Source: Polytrichum commune (Eukaryota > Streptophyta > Polytrichopsida > Polytrichales > Polytrichaceae). From it: a DNA stretch of 64,000 nucleotides. How positions within the stretch are numbered: the stretch's first letter is position 1; each line of letters starts with the position of its first letter. Positions 38,537 through 48,524 of the stretch are shown one piece after another. Location of the stretch: NCBI GenBank assembly GCA_950295325.1, contig OX485803.1, positions 70,449,554 to 70,513,553 on the forward strand, given 5' to 3'. Position numbers and translations under genes: made by a program. Under the pieces are notes generated by a model that saw nothing but the letters and a program-made list of their open reading frames with translations, had not been told where the DNA came from and did not search any database.

Positions 38537-38892
38537 ACCCCGGGCTAAATCACATTTATGTTCAGTTGGGCCATGTCCCTCCCACGCCTCCTTCACTGCC
38601 CAGTCTTCTTGCTTGCACTTGCATGGGAACTCCTCCCTGTTGGGAACCAATGTGACAACACCCAGTCACTTAAGCCATTAAGCTCCTTTGGCATGTGAAG
38701 GAACTCCATCAATTAACTTGAGAATAATGAAAGTGATGTCAACTTGAATATTTGCAATTTTGACCGAGTATTATCACATTGATTCCCAACAAGGAAAAAT
38801 CCCCACACAGGTGTGGACAAGAAGACTGGGCAGTGAAAGAGGCATGAGAGGGACGGGACCCAGCTGAACACATATGTGATTTAGCCTGGGAC
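38537..38892. mobile_element. Foldback element with 75-bp arms
   Basis: GGGCTAAATCACAT, GTTCAGTTGGG and CACTGCCCAGTCTTCTTG on the left reappear inverted as CAAGAAGACTGGGCAGTG, CAGCTGAACACA and ATGTGATTTAGCC on the right. The middle is unrelated sequence of about 170 bp. Confidence 0.82.
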
Positions 38893-39325
38893 ATTTTGTT
38901 TCTCCCTTTTGAGGGAGGAGGGAGGGGGTAAAAAGGAAATGGGGGAGGTATTGTTGCAGGCAGGGCTATGCACATTGACCTGATGATTGATTTCAAAGCC
39001 TGATCAGAGACATCTTGAGCTCAAACTGAAGCTGGCAAGTTTGGTGGGTCAATTTAAAAGTAAATGTGGACCCCTACAAGTGCCTAGAATGGTGGAGTTT
39101 GGTTCCCTTTTGTTGAAGGATTGAATTTCAAGCTAAACTCTGGAATTGAACATCAATATTATTTGGTTGAGTGCACTTATTCCCTTTGTATTCCTTGTTA
39201 CACAGACACGCAATCCGAAAATTAGACTGGAAAGAGAGAATCTTGGCGTCACATAGATGGATTTGAGAATAATTGTTTGCTATTTGAATTGCAATGCCAA
39301 AATATGTTATGAACTTGTAGACTTA

Positions 39326-39570
39326 GGGCTGGTTTACACTACGGTGGAGAAGTCCACCGGTCATGAAAAAAGGGCGTTTCTCAATTGTGATTGGTCGAAA
39401 ATGCAACTCTTGACCGGTGGGTGTTTACACTAGGTGAAGAAAACAATGGTGGTGAACTTTTCTCATGGATGATAAAATGACATGGCCGCCTACATGGCGG
39501 CATTTTTTGGAGTTGGGCTTCTCCGGCCTCAAGAGGCCGGACAAGAAACTCCTCCTCCGGATAAGCCCAA
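39326..39570 (+). repeat. Related MITE-like element
   Basis: GGGCTGGTTTACACTACGG, GATTGGTCGAAAATGCAA, TTTACACTAGGTGAAG and the hairpin CCGGCCTCAAGAGGCCGG reproduce the order of blocks in the GGGCCACTTCACAC family with different sequence. Boundaries are approximate. Confidence 0.5.
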
Positions 39571-40353
39571 CTCAATAACAATATTTTATTGCCTTTAATT
39601 CTTCTCCGGCACATCCACATAACACCAGTGCGAAGCTGGTCCATTTGCAATTCCCATTTCATTTGCACATGGAAGGAAAGAGGAGGACAATATCATGGGA
39701 GAAGGAAAGGAGGATGGTCAATTGTATAAGGGGACTCGGGCTTGGCATCTTTCCAAGTTTGTTGTTGTTGTTGTTGGGTATTTGATGGCATTAAGAGAGA
39801 TAGTTTCCATGTGGGTTTTGATTTCCGGTATATGAAGATCATGGAGCAATTCAATTGATGCTTTGTGGATGCCACCGCATATACCAGAGGTGATGATAAT
39901 GGAGGAGGGGGACTTCAGCCAAGGTTATGCATGTGGGAATGAGAATGTCATATTTTACATGTTTAGCGATGGGTATTGGCGGCTTTGGAGAATTTGTCAT
40001 TGGAATATATATAAATACAACGAGGTGCTATATATGCATGTAAGGCTTTGTTCATTGGATGGATTCGTGATTGGTTGAAAGTTGTTGTGTTGTAGTATGT
40101 TGAGGAGAATGAAAATGTTTGATGTAAATTGGTGGTTTATTAGTAATAAATATTGGCTTTTGATATGTACAATAAGCTTTTGTTGTGCCTGACAAACATT
40201 GTTGATTTGGACAATTTGATCATATGTGATCCATTGGGGAGTTGCATAGTGTGGTTGATTCTTTAAATTATGATTTGATGTTGTATATGGACATAAATTA
40301 CCTTTGCCTATAGCTCCCCTCATGACTTATCTTAAGAAAGGACTTGACTTAGG

Positions 40354-40852
40354 CACGGGTAGATCACTTAGTGCATTTTAAAAACGACGTGCGGCATAAT
40401 ATAGAGAGGATTAAAATCATTTGAAATAAAAATTATAAAGGAAATCTAAATAATGAAGGGGCCCATTAAATGTAGACAATCCCATTATAAGTAAGTTAGA
40501 TGGACATAAAACGTGGGCCATTATTTTTTTGTAAAATTAATATAGGGGCTGAAGATAAGGATCCTAGAAGGTATGTTAAGTATGGTATGTAAATGGGTTT
40601 AGGACTCACGGGGATGGATGATAATTGGGATTTCCGTCTATCCAAAATTACTTAAAAGGAATATAGAGTACAAAAAATTGCAGTGACTTGGACAATATAA
40701 GTAATGGAAGGGTGCAAACAAATGGGCCACTTTTGAAATTTAAGTAATCATAGGGAGGCTTTAATTCAGCCCTTGAAGGTAAATAGCCCCAAAACAAAAA
40801 AACCCCCAGCCGCACGTGGTGCACAAAAATGCCTTAGAGTGATCTACCCGTG
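40354..40852. mobile_element. hAT-like MITE, subfamily 1, copy 2
   Basis: 499 bp, same orientation and nearly the same sequence as 29661-30159. Flanks GACTTAGG and AACTTAGG agree at 7 of 8 positions, an 8-bp target duplication with one change. Confidence 0.92.
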
Positions 40853-41738
40853 AACTTAGGTTCTAGATAGCTATATCTAGTTCCTTATATGATATTCTAG
40901 ATACCTAGAGTTAACTTAGCTTCATCCACATTAAATATCTAGTTTCAAGATTCATCTACACACATTCATTAAGGGCTGAACTTATGGGTGAGGAAAATAG
41001 AACAAGGGAATGCGACTTTGCCACGAGAGGCTTTGTCTTAAAATGACATTTTCAAAGTAATTATTTTGTATTACTAGCTCTTTTTAAACTTAATTTAATT
41101 CATAAGACTAGATTATAAATTTCACTAAGCTTCCATTGAACTTTCATTGAGCTTCACCAGACCTTATTCATTAAGTATTGACATGCATTACCTGGATCCC
41201 ATTCCCACTTATACACAATCTCCACAATGCCTCTATCCCATGATACGGGATAGAGCCAACAAACCAAGGGCTTTGCCTTAGGGCAAAGACAATAAATTGT
41301 ATTGTTTGAAACTGGGGAGGGAAGGAAGGGTGGAGGGTCATGTGGAGACTAAGTCAAGTTAATTATTATAACTCAAGTTCTAGCTTGAACTTGACAAATC
41401 AATCCAAAAAGAAAAGGAGACAAAGCCCCACCATCTTAAGGCAAATACAAAGGCTCACATTCTTTGCCATTGGCCCATAGAACTTATAAGCTTACATTAA
41501 AGCATGCCCAAATGTGGTGCGGAACAATTTACCATGGCAACCGGGATGCAAAAGCCATTGAAGCTATCAAAACCTCCCTTGAGTTTCCTGCCCTGGTTGC
41601 CTTCTCTAGTAAAAAACACTACAATAAATTATTTTGCCTCAATATGGTTAACTAGAAATAATATTGGATGCTTTAGTGATCGAAGTTGAGGTTCTAGCGA
41701 TCAAATCTAGTGGACTCATTCTCAAGCATATTTGGGTA
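40853..41738. other. No gene recognised, left flank of the retrotransposon
   Basis: Short frames only. The last four bases, GGTA, match those after 54869. Confidence 0.55.
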
Positions 41739-42170
41739 TGTCACGTGAGGTGACATCGGGGGCTAAGTCACGTCAATTTAGGAGTAAATGGACTCCACTA
41801 GGAGTCCATGTGTGTTGGGATGAATAACGGACTCCATTGGGAGTCCTAGTTAGTTGTTCATCCACTCCATGGATGAACTCCACATAGGATTGGGGTTGTA
41901 TGGAGAGGAAGGCCTCTTGACTTGCCATTGTTGTCAAGTCAAGTCTTGTGAGTGTGTTTTGAGAGAGAGAGAGAGCTTGTTGTTGCTTTCTCATGGCTAT
42001 GGTGTAGTAGATTATGAGTAAAGCCTTTGCATTCTTTCTCCACCACTTGCACTCTTGGATTCTCCCTTCGTGGAGTGAGAGATAGCTTGACTCTTGTGTG
42101 TGAATTTTAGAGTTTCTTAAGCTTGTAAGGAGACATTTTAGTTTCTTAAGCTTGGAGAGAGAAACCCTCA
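41739..42170 (+). repeat. 5' LTR copy (segment B)
   Basis: Begins TGTCACGTGAGG and ends GAAACCCTCA. It matches 54332-54761 almost perfectly: by eye one substitution (AGGAGTAAAT against AGGAATAAAT) and one 2-bp difference in a GA microsatellite. It contains a stem-forming pair GGACTCC/GGAGTCC and a perfect GTCACGTGA-type palindrome near its start. The 108-bp segment A that flanks the right-hand copy is absent here; the leader follows directly. Confidence 0.93.
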
Positions 42171-42560
42171 TACTTGACAACAATTGTTCAAATTTTTCAT
42201 TTTTGGTTGTATTTCTGAGCTAGAATGGCCCAGTAATGAGAGCAAATGAGTGATACAAGTGTTTGAAAGCTTAGTTCGTCATTTCTTGCAATCCTTAAGA
42301 AGATTTTGAGAGAAATCGTCCCATTTTTCTTTTGTTGTCTCTTGTATTTTTTTCAATTGTTGATGTTTGAATCTTGAGATTCCATTTAGTTTCAAGATTC
42401 TCAAGTCACATTTTCTTGCTTGCAAATTGTGAAGCAAAGTTTAATTTAAATACAAACATAAATTACAATCAAAATCCGATTTAGTTTTAATTTTGGTTGA
42501 GCTCCGGATGGATCCGGAGCTCACCGGACCCTCTTGGAGCTCCTGGAGCTCCAATTCTGA

Positions 42561-42652
42561 ACCCCGGGGGCGGGCGGCGCCAGCCGGGCCCCGTGGCGAG
42601 GTGGCAGCGGGCCGGGCCGGGGGCGGGCGGGCGGCGCCAGCCTGGCCCCCCC
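42561..42652 (+). repeat. GC-rich duplicated block in the leader
   Basis: About 90 bp of almost pure G and C in an otherwise AT-rich region. The motif GGGCGGGCGGCGCCAGCC occurs twice (near 42568 and 42621), separated by a GGCAGCGGGCCGGGCC segment. It could form strong RNA secondary structure in the genomic transcript and is rich in CpG. Confidence 0.85.
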
Positions 42653-42675
42653 TTGTTTCAAGGTAAGCCTCCCCT

Positions 42676-42905
42676 TGATTAACCTAAGTTAATTAAGTTA
42701 GTTGTTTAATTAAATTAGTTAACTTAATTAGTTATTTAAGTTAGTTAAGTTAGTTAAGTTAGTTAATTTAGTTAAGTTAGTTAATTAGTTTAAGTTAATT
42801 AAGTTAGTTAATTAAATTAGGTTAGCCTAATTGGGTTAGGTTCATTAGTTTAAGTTAATTAAGTTAGGTTGAGTTAAATTAAATTAATTAAGTTTATTCA
42901 TTTAA
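42676..42905 (+). repeat. AT-rich low-complexity tract in the leader
   Basis: Repeats of TTAAGTTAGTTAATTAAGTTAG-like words over about 230 bp, immediately downstream of the GC-rich block. Slippage-type expansion is the simplest explanation. Confidence 0.8.
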
Positions 42906-43065
42906 GTTTATTAAGTTTATTAAGTTTATTTTTTTGTTTATTGTTTATTGTTTATTGTTTTGTTTAATTGAAACAAATATTTTTATTTTATTTTATTTTA
43001 TTTTCACATTTTTACTTTCACCTTTCAAACTTGGCATCCAATTCTCACAAACTTTGAGGTTCAAA

Positions 43066-43350
43066 TTTGGGGGCATACTAGCTCCGATTGGAGTGAAATT
43101 TGAGCCTATCTTGTGTGAAATTTGCCAAGGAATCCAATGGTGTAATTGGATTGTTGATTGGAATTCAAAATCATTGCTGAAATTAGCAATTTCAACGCTG
43201 ATTTTTGTTTTTGGGAGCAAATTAACTCTGAACGGAGTGAAATTTGAGCCTAATTTGTGTGAAATCTTCCTAGGAGTCCATTGGTGCACTTAGTTTGTTG
43301 ATTGGAGTCCATAATCACCTTGGAAATGAGCCTTTTCAACGCTGATTTTT
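43066..43350 (+). repeat. Two imperfect tandem units in the leader
   Basis: Two copies of roughly 145 bp share GGAGTGAAATTTGAGCCTA, TGTGTGAAAT, a GGA(A/G)TCCA(A/T)TGGTG word, TTGTTGATTGGA and TTTCAACGCTGATTTTT. They lie just ahead of Gag and carry no long ORF continuous with it. Confidence 0.75.
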
Positions 43351-43505
43351 CATTTTAATTACCAATCTCAAACCTTTGCACAATTTTGGAATTCTGGAGG
43401 CATATACATTTGGCATTTGGCAAGGGATTGCCATTTAGATAGCCCGCAACAGGTGCAGGTTGCCATTACCTTGTAGATAGTTGCAGGTACTCAAGTGATT
43501 ATTTT

Positions 43506-44477
43506 ATGGTGCAAACTAGGAGCCCATATTATCGATCTCCATCACCAGATTACTTGGAGGACGTGCATACCACAAATCTTGAGCCAGAGGTAGATACCAA
43601 CGAGGCTTTTGAGCCTATTTCGGCGTTGGACACTACTAGTAGGCTTCGGATTTGGAGTGTCGGCACGTTCGACGAAATGGAGGACGATCGCCACAATTCA
43701 GTGCGTGATCGGTTTTCAGGTCGAGCTGGGGGCATTTCCTTGCCCGATTGGAAACTCCGGTTTCGTACCTGGATTAAGGAGAAACGCCAAAGGTCTTCCA
43801 ATTTCAATGATTGGTATGCCTTTGAACTTCTACCTCAACATTTGGAGTATGAGGCACTCCAAACTTATGAACGCTGGACAGAGGGTCATCAGCGACAACT
43901 TCGGGAGGTGGAGCAGTATTGGGAGGCTCGGGTTGAGCTCATTTCAACCCTTAAGGATGGGGCGGTTGCTACCTTAGCTCCACCCACCTTAAAGGAGGAG
44001 GAATCGCCGGCGGAGTCTAAGGACACGGAACTGGCACTTGGGCCAATGGTGGCTAGCAGTAGCACGGCAACCCTTTCACGGGTGGCACGTGCTACACAGG
44101 CAGCATTGACGGCTGTTGGTCCACCACCTCCGTTTAATCCCCTTACTGAATTTGTCGCACATTTGGAAGTGGAGTATGGTGGGTTTCGGCGAGACCAGAT
44201 GCAGCGCATCCAGGATTTCCGCCGAGAGAAGGATGATACTCCACAGACCATGTATACGCGACTCGCGCGATTTGCTGTGGAGTCGGGAGGTGTTTTTGCT
44301 GAGAGTCAGCTTGTTAAAATCTTTTTGTCTAAGATTGACAAGCGGCTACTCGAGTTGGCATCACCTCGGATTATCCTCGACTACGAGGGCCGAGCTACGC
44401 TTGCACAAGCGTTTGCCGTGGTTGAGAGATGTGATCGGGCTCTTTGCCAACATGATGCCACGGATATGGTATCTTAG
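43506..44477 (+). CDS. gag: Retrotransposon Gag (capsid-like) segment
   Basis: 323 codons from an ATG to a TAG at 44475. The first in-frame ATG after the leader gives a plausible start (MVQTRSPYYR). The product is hydrophilic and charged, with a central stretch typical of Ty3 capsid proteins: a tryptophan-rich RFRTWIKEKRQR region near residues 86-97, a proline/alanine linker near residues 160-210, and a second helical block with QRIQDFRREKDDTPQTMYTRLARF near residues 234-257. The predicted role is assembly of the virus-like particle around the genomic RNA. The reading frame continues past the TAG into the zinc-knuckle segment without a frameshift, so this is the N-terminus of a longer Gag-Pol rather than a free-standing protein. 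Assignment rests on position and composition, as Gag sequences diverge quickly. Confidence 0.8.
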   Translation: MVQTRSPYYRSPSPDYLEDVHTTNLEPEVDTNEAFEPISALDTTSRLRIWSVGTFDEMEDDRHNSVRDRFSGRAGGISLPDWKLRFRTWIKEKRQRSSNFNDWYAFELLPQHLEYEALQTYERWTEGHQRQLREVEQYWEARVELISTLKDGAVATLAPPTLKEEESPAESKDTELALGPMVASSSTATLSRVARATQAALTAVGPPPPFNPLTEFVAHLEVEYGGFRRDQMQRIQDFRREKDDTPQTMYTRLARFAVESGGVFAESQLVKIFLSKIDKRLLELASPRIILDYEGRATLAQAFAVVERCDRALCQHDATDMVS

Positions 44478-45416
44478 ATGACAGAGAGTCCGAAACCAAG
44501 AAGGATTGTCACAGCTACTAGTAGTTTAGCTGAGACTCAACCCGTCAAGGAGCAAAAGATTTTGCATTGTTGGGGTTGTGGAGAAGCTGGCCATTCGAAG
44601 AATGATCCCAATTGTCCTAAGAAGAAGAAAACTCAGCCTTTGGGAAAATTAAAACAAAAGATGGAACCAGTAAAGGCAGGGGACAATTCTAAGAAGAGAC
44701 AATTGAAATGTAACCATTGTAGTGGCACTAATCACGATGTGGATCATTGTTTCCAACTTCATCCTGAGATGCGGCCTGCCAGTTATGTCACTGGAAAGTC
44801 TCCAAGGGAGCAGAGTCTTGAGGCTAAGGTGGCAGAGCTTGAGCAAAAGCTCAAATCTTCTGCATCTTTTGCTCAAATTTCTGAGCCGCATATGGGTGGT
44901 GGCACCTCGGGTTCGGACATGTATATGTTTGGAACAGCTAGAGAGGTGGTGGCGGCGGCTTCTACTCGCTCACAAACATTGGCAGATGCGGTGGCTTCCA
45001 CGAGTGGTGGTAGCAACGAGGTGCTACATCCTCGCCATGCCGGACCAGCTGATCAGATTGGTCAAGCACGTTTACCTCTGTCATTTGGATTGGTAGACAC
45101 CACTGTTGTTGGGGCTAAAAACCCTGTACCTTTGAGAGATGGGGATTTCATCTCGAAGGATGTTACGCAGACATTGGCATATAAAATTCTCCATATGCCA
45201 ATTTTCTCGGGTTCGGAGTTTATGGCTTCGGATTTCAAGCATGCTGCAGTTTTTCATTTAGCTGGGAGAATGTTAGAAGGTAAGGCGGATTTGCCATCCC
45301 TTCAAGTATCCCAAGCTGTGGTTGACGAGGTGGAGGACTTAGCCAATTTGCGAGCGAGTCGTGCGGATGCGGCGATCATTGCTTTTGGTAAGCAAACTGA
45401 TATTCCTCCAGCATAA
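44478..45416 (+). CDS. gag: Gag nucleocapsid segment with two zinc knuckles
   Basis: In-frame continuation of Gag after the TAG at 44475, ending at a TAA at 45414 that is again in the same frame. Near residues 32-47 it carries a zinc knuckle CWGCGEAGHSKNDPNC (C-x2-C-x4-H-x6-C). A second knuckle-like motif, CNHCSGTNHDVDHC (C-x2-C-x4-H-x4-C), lies near residues 76-89. Basic stretches around them (KKKKTQ, KKRQLK) fit RNA binding. A glutamate-rich coiled-coil-like stretch (EQSLEAKVAELEQKLKS) follows near residues 111-127. Nucleocapsid domains of this type package and chaperone the genomic RNA. It begins with ATG, but continuity of frame argues that this is part of one polyprotein. Confidence 0.82.
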   Translation: MTESPKPRRIVTATSSLAETQPVKEQKILHCWGCGEAGHSKNDPNCPKKKKTQPLGKLKQKMEPVKAGDNSKKRQLKCNHCSGTNHDVDHCFQLHPEMRPASYVTGKSPREQSLEAKVAELEQKLKSSASFAQISEPHMGGGTSGSDMYMFGTAREVVAAASTRSQTLADAVASTSGGSNEVLHPRHAGPADQIGQARLPLSFGLVDTTVVGAKNPVPLRDGDFISKDVTQTLAYKILHMPIFSGSEFMASDFKHAAVFHLAGRMLEGKADLPSLQVSQAVVDEVEDLANLRASRADAAIIAFGKQTDIPPA

Positions 45417-45425
45417 ATTTCAGCA

Positions 45426-47588
45426 GTGGATACGTCATTTTCGAATTATGCGTCGGGAGCGGCATATCTTGCAGACATTTCTGCAAGGCCTGCTCGCGAA
45501 CGGCATAATTTGCAACCTGGAGTTGTACGGCTGATGAACGACAAATCTTTGTTTGTCGTTTCACGCACGGATATGTCCGCTATCCGTGCTACACCACTGA
45601 GAGTTATGATGGATTCCGGTGCTCAACCAGTTATGATTGGCAAAGGACTTGCTGACAGTTTTGGATTGACGCCAGCAAGCTTGGATCCTTGTCCATTCAC
45701 TATTGTGACTTCAGTAGGCGGCACTGAACGTGCAACAGGTTACACCAAGGCACCTCTACGTTTGATTTTTCATGTGGGGGCAGGGCCTACTTACACTCAT
45801 TTGTCAATGAAGTGTGTTGTTACTAATGCTACCAACTATGATATACTTGTTGGTCAGCAAGCTCTTTACCCACTTGGCTTTGGTTTGGATAATTGGACGG
45901 AAGAGGCATGGATTAGACCGGGATGGTCCACTGGAGATGGCAGGAAGGTATTTATTCCCGTCACATTTGCAGCCACTGCTATGACTATGGTTGCGGAGGC
46001 AATGTTTGGTTGCAGCGGTTCAGTTGCAGATTTGCCTTGTGCTCCAGTTTTATTGGAGGAAACAATGGACTACACTTGTAATGCGGCAAAACAACAATTT
46101 TTACCATCTTTTCAAATTCCTGCTCGACATTTCAAGGATCCACCTCCACCATGGCGAACTCCTAATGAGTTATCCGACCATTGTCAACACATTGTAGCGG
46201 ATTTGGAGCTTGGAGAGGCACCCCCAACTTCATCCTCATTTTCTTTTACTCAACCCATTCGTTGGCAACCATCACCTGAATGTATTGTCCTTGTGGAGAT
46301 CTTTGGAGGCATTGGCACAGGTTTGGCGGCAGTGTTGGAAGCTGGAATTACAGTTTGGCGATATATTCATGTGGACAATGCATATGCAGCCAACAGAGCC
46401 GTCCGACACCACATCCAGCAATTGTTGTTGAGATACCCCGCACAATTGTCAGCCTCTGCCATTCATGGATGTTGTGGTCAACTTCCTCAAGATGTCACTA
46501 TGATTAGTGAAGAGGATTTAAGAAGGTTGGGCCACGTGTATTTGATTATTGCAGGATGGCCTTGTCAAGGCCATTCGCGGGCAGGAACTGGCCAGGGATT
46601 GGATGATCCTAGGTCTAGTTTGTTTGCGAATTTGATGCGATTGACGCAATGGTGGTTTACCCACCAATCAACTCCACCAGGGTACATTTTCGAAAATGTA
46701 CCATTATTGGGTGATACCCGGCACAAAGTGGTGAAGGATGGTGAGTACATTAACCAAGTTCTAGGTACTCCAACATTTCTGGATGCTGCATCTTTGGGAT
46801 CCTTTGCTCATCGGCCTCGTTGGTTTTGGACCAACTTGGTATCACCTCGGGTGCTTTCAGCGGCGATTGCCCGCATTCCCCGCCTTATGGATCGCAAGGT
46901 GGATGACATTTTAGATGACCATCGTGTTTCCTTGGCAGTTACCAAGGGTGACACCTTGCCATTTGCATTAATTAACAAGGTGGGAATTCCGAGAGGTGCA
47001 CTACCTACTTTTGTGACATATCTACAGTCTTTTGCATTTCGATCTCGTGGACCTGGCATGGTTTGGGATTCAAACTCCCAAACTTATGAGGAGCCTACGG
47101 CAGATGAGCGGGAATGCGCCATGGGTTTTCTTACAGGTACCACGGTTGCTCACGGGCTTCAGGAAAGTCAGAGACGTTTCCTATTGGGACAAACTATGGA
47201 TCTTAATAGCATTGTGTGGATAATTGGAATTTGTCTTGCTGCTCAACAACGTATGGATGACCAATTGCTTACTATGAGGGCAGAGAACAATGGTCAGGGG
47301 GCAATGGAGTCGCAATCCAAGGATCACATTGAGGTCAATGACACCGAGGGATTATTTCCTTTGAAACTTCATGTTGCGGAAGAGCTTCGAGCCCAACGTG
47401 TTTTTTCGGCTTTGGCCCAAGAGTTTGGAAAGTTGGAGGCCCATAAAATATTTCCACTTCTATTTCTTGGTGATACTTCATATGTGGGTAGCTATTTAGC
47501 TACACAAACTGATTGTAGTGGAGAGGATACGCATTTGGATTCAAGTACAGATGATGGGGGCAAAGGTGTTGCCCTCTCCACGGACTAG
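45426..47588 (+). CDS. Protease fused to a DNA cytosine-5 methyltransferase
   Basis: An open segment of 720 codons from a GTG (no nearby ATG) to a TAG at 47586, in frame with Gag upstream and RT downstream. Residues about 60-180 form a retropepsin-like aspartic protease: MMDSGAQPVMIG holds the catalytic D-S-G, and YDILVGQQALYPLGF is the conserved second half. Residues about 284-600 form a C5 DNA methyltransferase. Motif I is EIFGGIGTG (SAM binding), motif IV GWPCQGHS with catalytic Cys near residue 378, motif VI FENVP near 421, motif VIII HRPRWFW near 462, and motifs IX/X ERECAMGF and GQTMDLNSIVW near 559 and 588. The GIGTG loop and HRPRWFW resemble DNMT3-type enzymes, while PCQ is as in most other C5 methyltransferases. 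No key residue is visibly lost. Predicted to methylate cytosine in DNA, possibly element or insertion-site DNA; specificity is unknown. Confidence 0.93.
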   Translation: MDTSFSNYASGAAYLADISARPARERHNLQPGVVRLMNDKSLFVVSRTDMSAIRATPLRVMMDSGAQPVMIGKGLADSFGLTPASLDPCPFTIVTSVGGTERATGYTKAPLRLIFHVGAGPTYTHLSMKCVVTNATNYDILVGQQALYPLGFGLDNWTEEAWIRPGWSTGDGRKVFIPVTFAATAMTMVAEAMFGCSGSVADLPCAPVLLEETMDYTCNAAKQQFLPSFQIPARHFKDPPPPWRTPNELSDHCQHIVADLELGEAPPTSSSFSFTQPIRWQPSPECIVLVEIFGGIGTGLAAVLEAGITVWRYIHVDNAYAANRAVRHHIQQLLLRYPAQLSASAIHGCCGQLPQDVTMISEEDLRRLGHVYLIIAGWPCQGHSRAGTGQGLDDPRSSLFANLMRLTQWWFTHQSTPPGYIFENVPLLGDTRHKVVKDGEYINQVLGTPTFLDAASLGSFAHRPRWFWTNLVSPRVLSAAIARIPRLMDRKVDDILDDHRVSLAVTKGDTLPFALINKVGIPRGALPTFVTYLQSFAFRSRGPGMVWDSNSQTYEEPTADERECAMGFLTGTTVAHGLQESQRRFLLGQTMDLNSIVWIIGICLAAQQRMDDQLLTMRAENNGQGAMESQSKDHIEVNDTEGLFPLKLHVAEELRAQRVFSALAQEFGKLEAHKIFPLLFLGDTSYVGSYLATQTDCSGEDTHLDSSTDDGGKGVALSTD

Positions 47589-47600
47589 CAATCACAGGCT

Positions 47601-48524
47601 GTGCTGGCACCAAGTGGCAATCCTTCTATGAAGAAGGAAACCACGGAGTTTGACGATTGGCCAATTGAAGTGGGGCCAAAGCTTACTGGTGCCGAAACAC
47701 GAAAGGTACGGGCATTTATTCGCTCTTACCGTAATTGTTTTGCCTTTAGTCTTTATGATCTTGAAGAATATAAAGGTAAACCTGTTCGTATTCAACTCGA
47801 GGACGACCACCCTATTTTCAAACGGCCGTACAGACTTAGTACCTCTGAAAGGTTGGGTGTTCAAACTCGATGTCAAGAGTTATTGGCAGCGGAATTGATT
47901 GAACTCTCCAATGGAGAGTATGCTTGTGCCACAGTTATGCCATCAAAGAAGGACATATTTGGCAACTGGACGGAAAAACGGATGTGTGGTGATTATCGTC
48001 CAGTCAACCGCAAGACCAAGTCGGATCGATATCCAATGCCGATGCCGGAGGAGTTGTTTGATGCACTGGGATTTTCTAGAATCTTCAGCACTCTGGATTT
48101 GAGGTCTGGTTATCACCAATTACCTTTGTTGTTGGGTGATCGGGTGAAGACCGCATTTTGGGGAATTGATAAAGATGGCAAGGATCAACTTTATCATTGG
48201 AAATTTCTGCCATTTGGTCTCAAGAATGCACCAGCTGAATTTCAGCGGGTGATGGACCAATTATTGGCTGGTTTGCCGTTTGCTAGATGTTACATTGATG
48301 ATGTTATCATTTTTAGTAATAGTCCACAGGATTACGTGAGACATTTGCAAATGGTGTTTGAACGACTTCAACGGTGGGGACTCCGTTTACATCATGGAAA
48401 ATGTAAGTTTTTCCATGATCAATTGCCCTATTTAGGCCACATGATTGTTCCTGGCGGTCTTGGTGTGCAACAGACGAAGGTGGATGCTTTGCAAAAAATT
48501 CCCGCATCTAGTGATGTACCATGA
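47601..48524 (+). pseudogene. pol: Reverse transcriptase, interrupted by a stop
   Basis: In-frame continuation after the TAG at 47586; the segment opens at a GTG, consistent with a polyprotein interior. It carries the standard Ty3 RT blocks: CGDYRPVNRKT, FSTLDLRSGYHQLPL with the first catalytic Asp, PFGLKNAPAEFQRVMD, CYIDDVIIFS with the YIDD active site near residue 231, and LPYLGHMI in the thumb-proximal region. It ends at a TGA at 48522, where relatives have Arg in a [13 protein letters not shown]-type block, so the stop is most simply a CGA to TGA transition. The product copies the genomic RNA into cDNA. The polymerase motifs themselves are intact; the stop cuts off the connection and RNase H. 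Confidence 0.92.

Larger units (their letters stand above)
42171..43505 (+). other. Retrotransposon 5' leader
   Basis: A 1.3-kb non-coding leader between the 5' LTR copy and the first Gag codon. It holds a GC-rich block (42561-42652), an AT-rich TTAAGTTAGTTAATT-like tract (42676-42905) and a two-copy imperfect repeat (43066-43350). No canonical plant initiator-Met primer-binding site follows the LTR; a weak resemblance near 42207-42223 is not convincing. Confidence 0.75.

Noticed and set aside
42207-42223. Primer-binding site for initiator-Met tRNA (a TGGT...GAGCTA-like word)
   Set aside because: It lies about 35 bp after the LTR end and matches only loosely; not enough to call.
45426-47588. 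The methyltransferase as a host DNMT/CMT/DRM gene interrupted by a transposon
   Set aside because: It is in frame and directly continuous with protease upstream and RT downstream, has no introns, and lacks the N-terminal domains of plant host enzymes.
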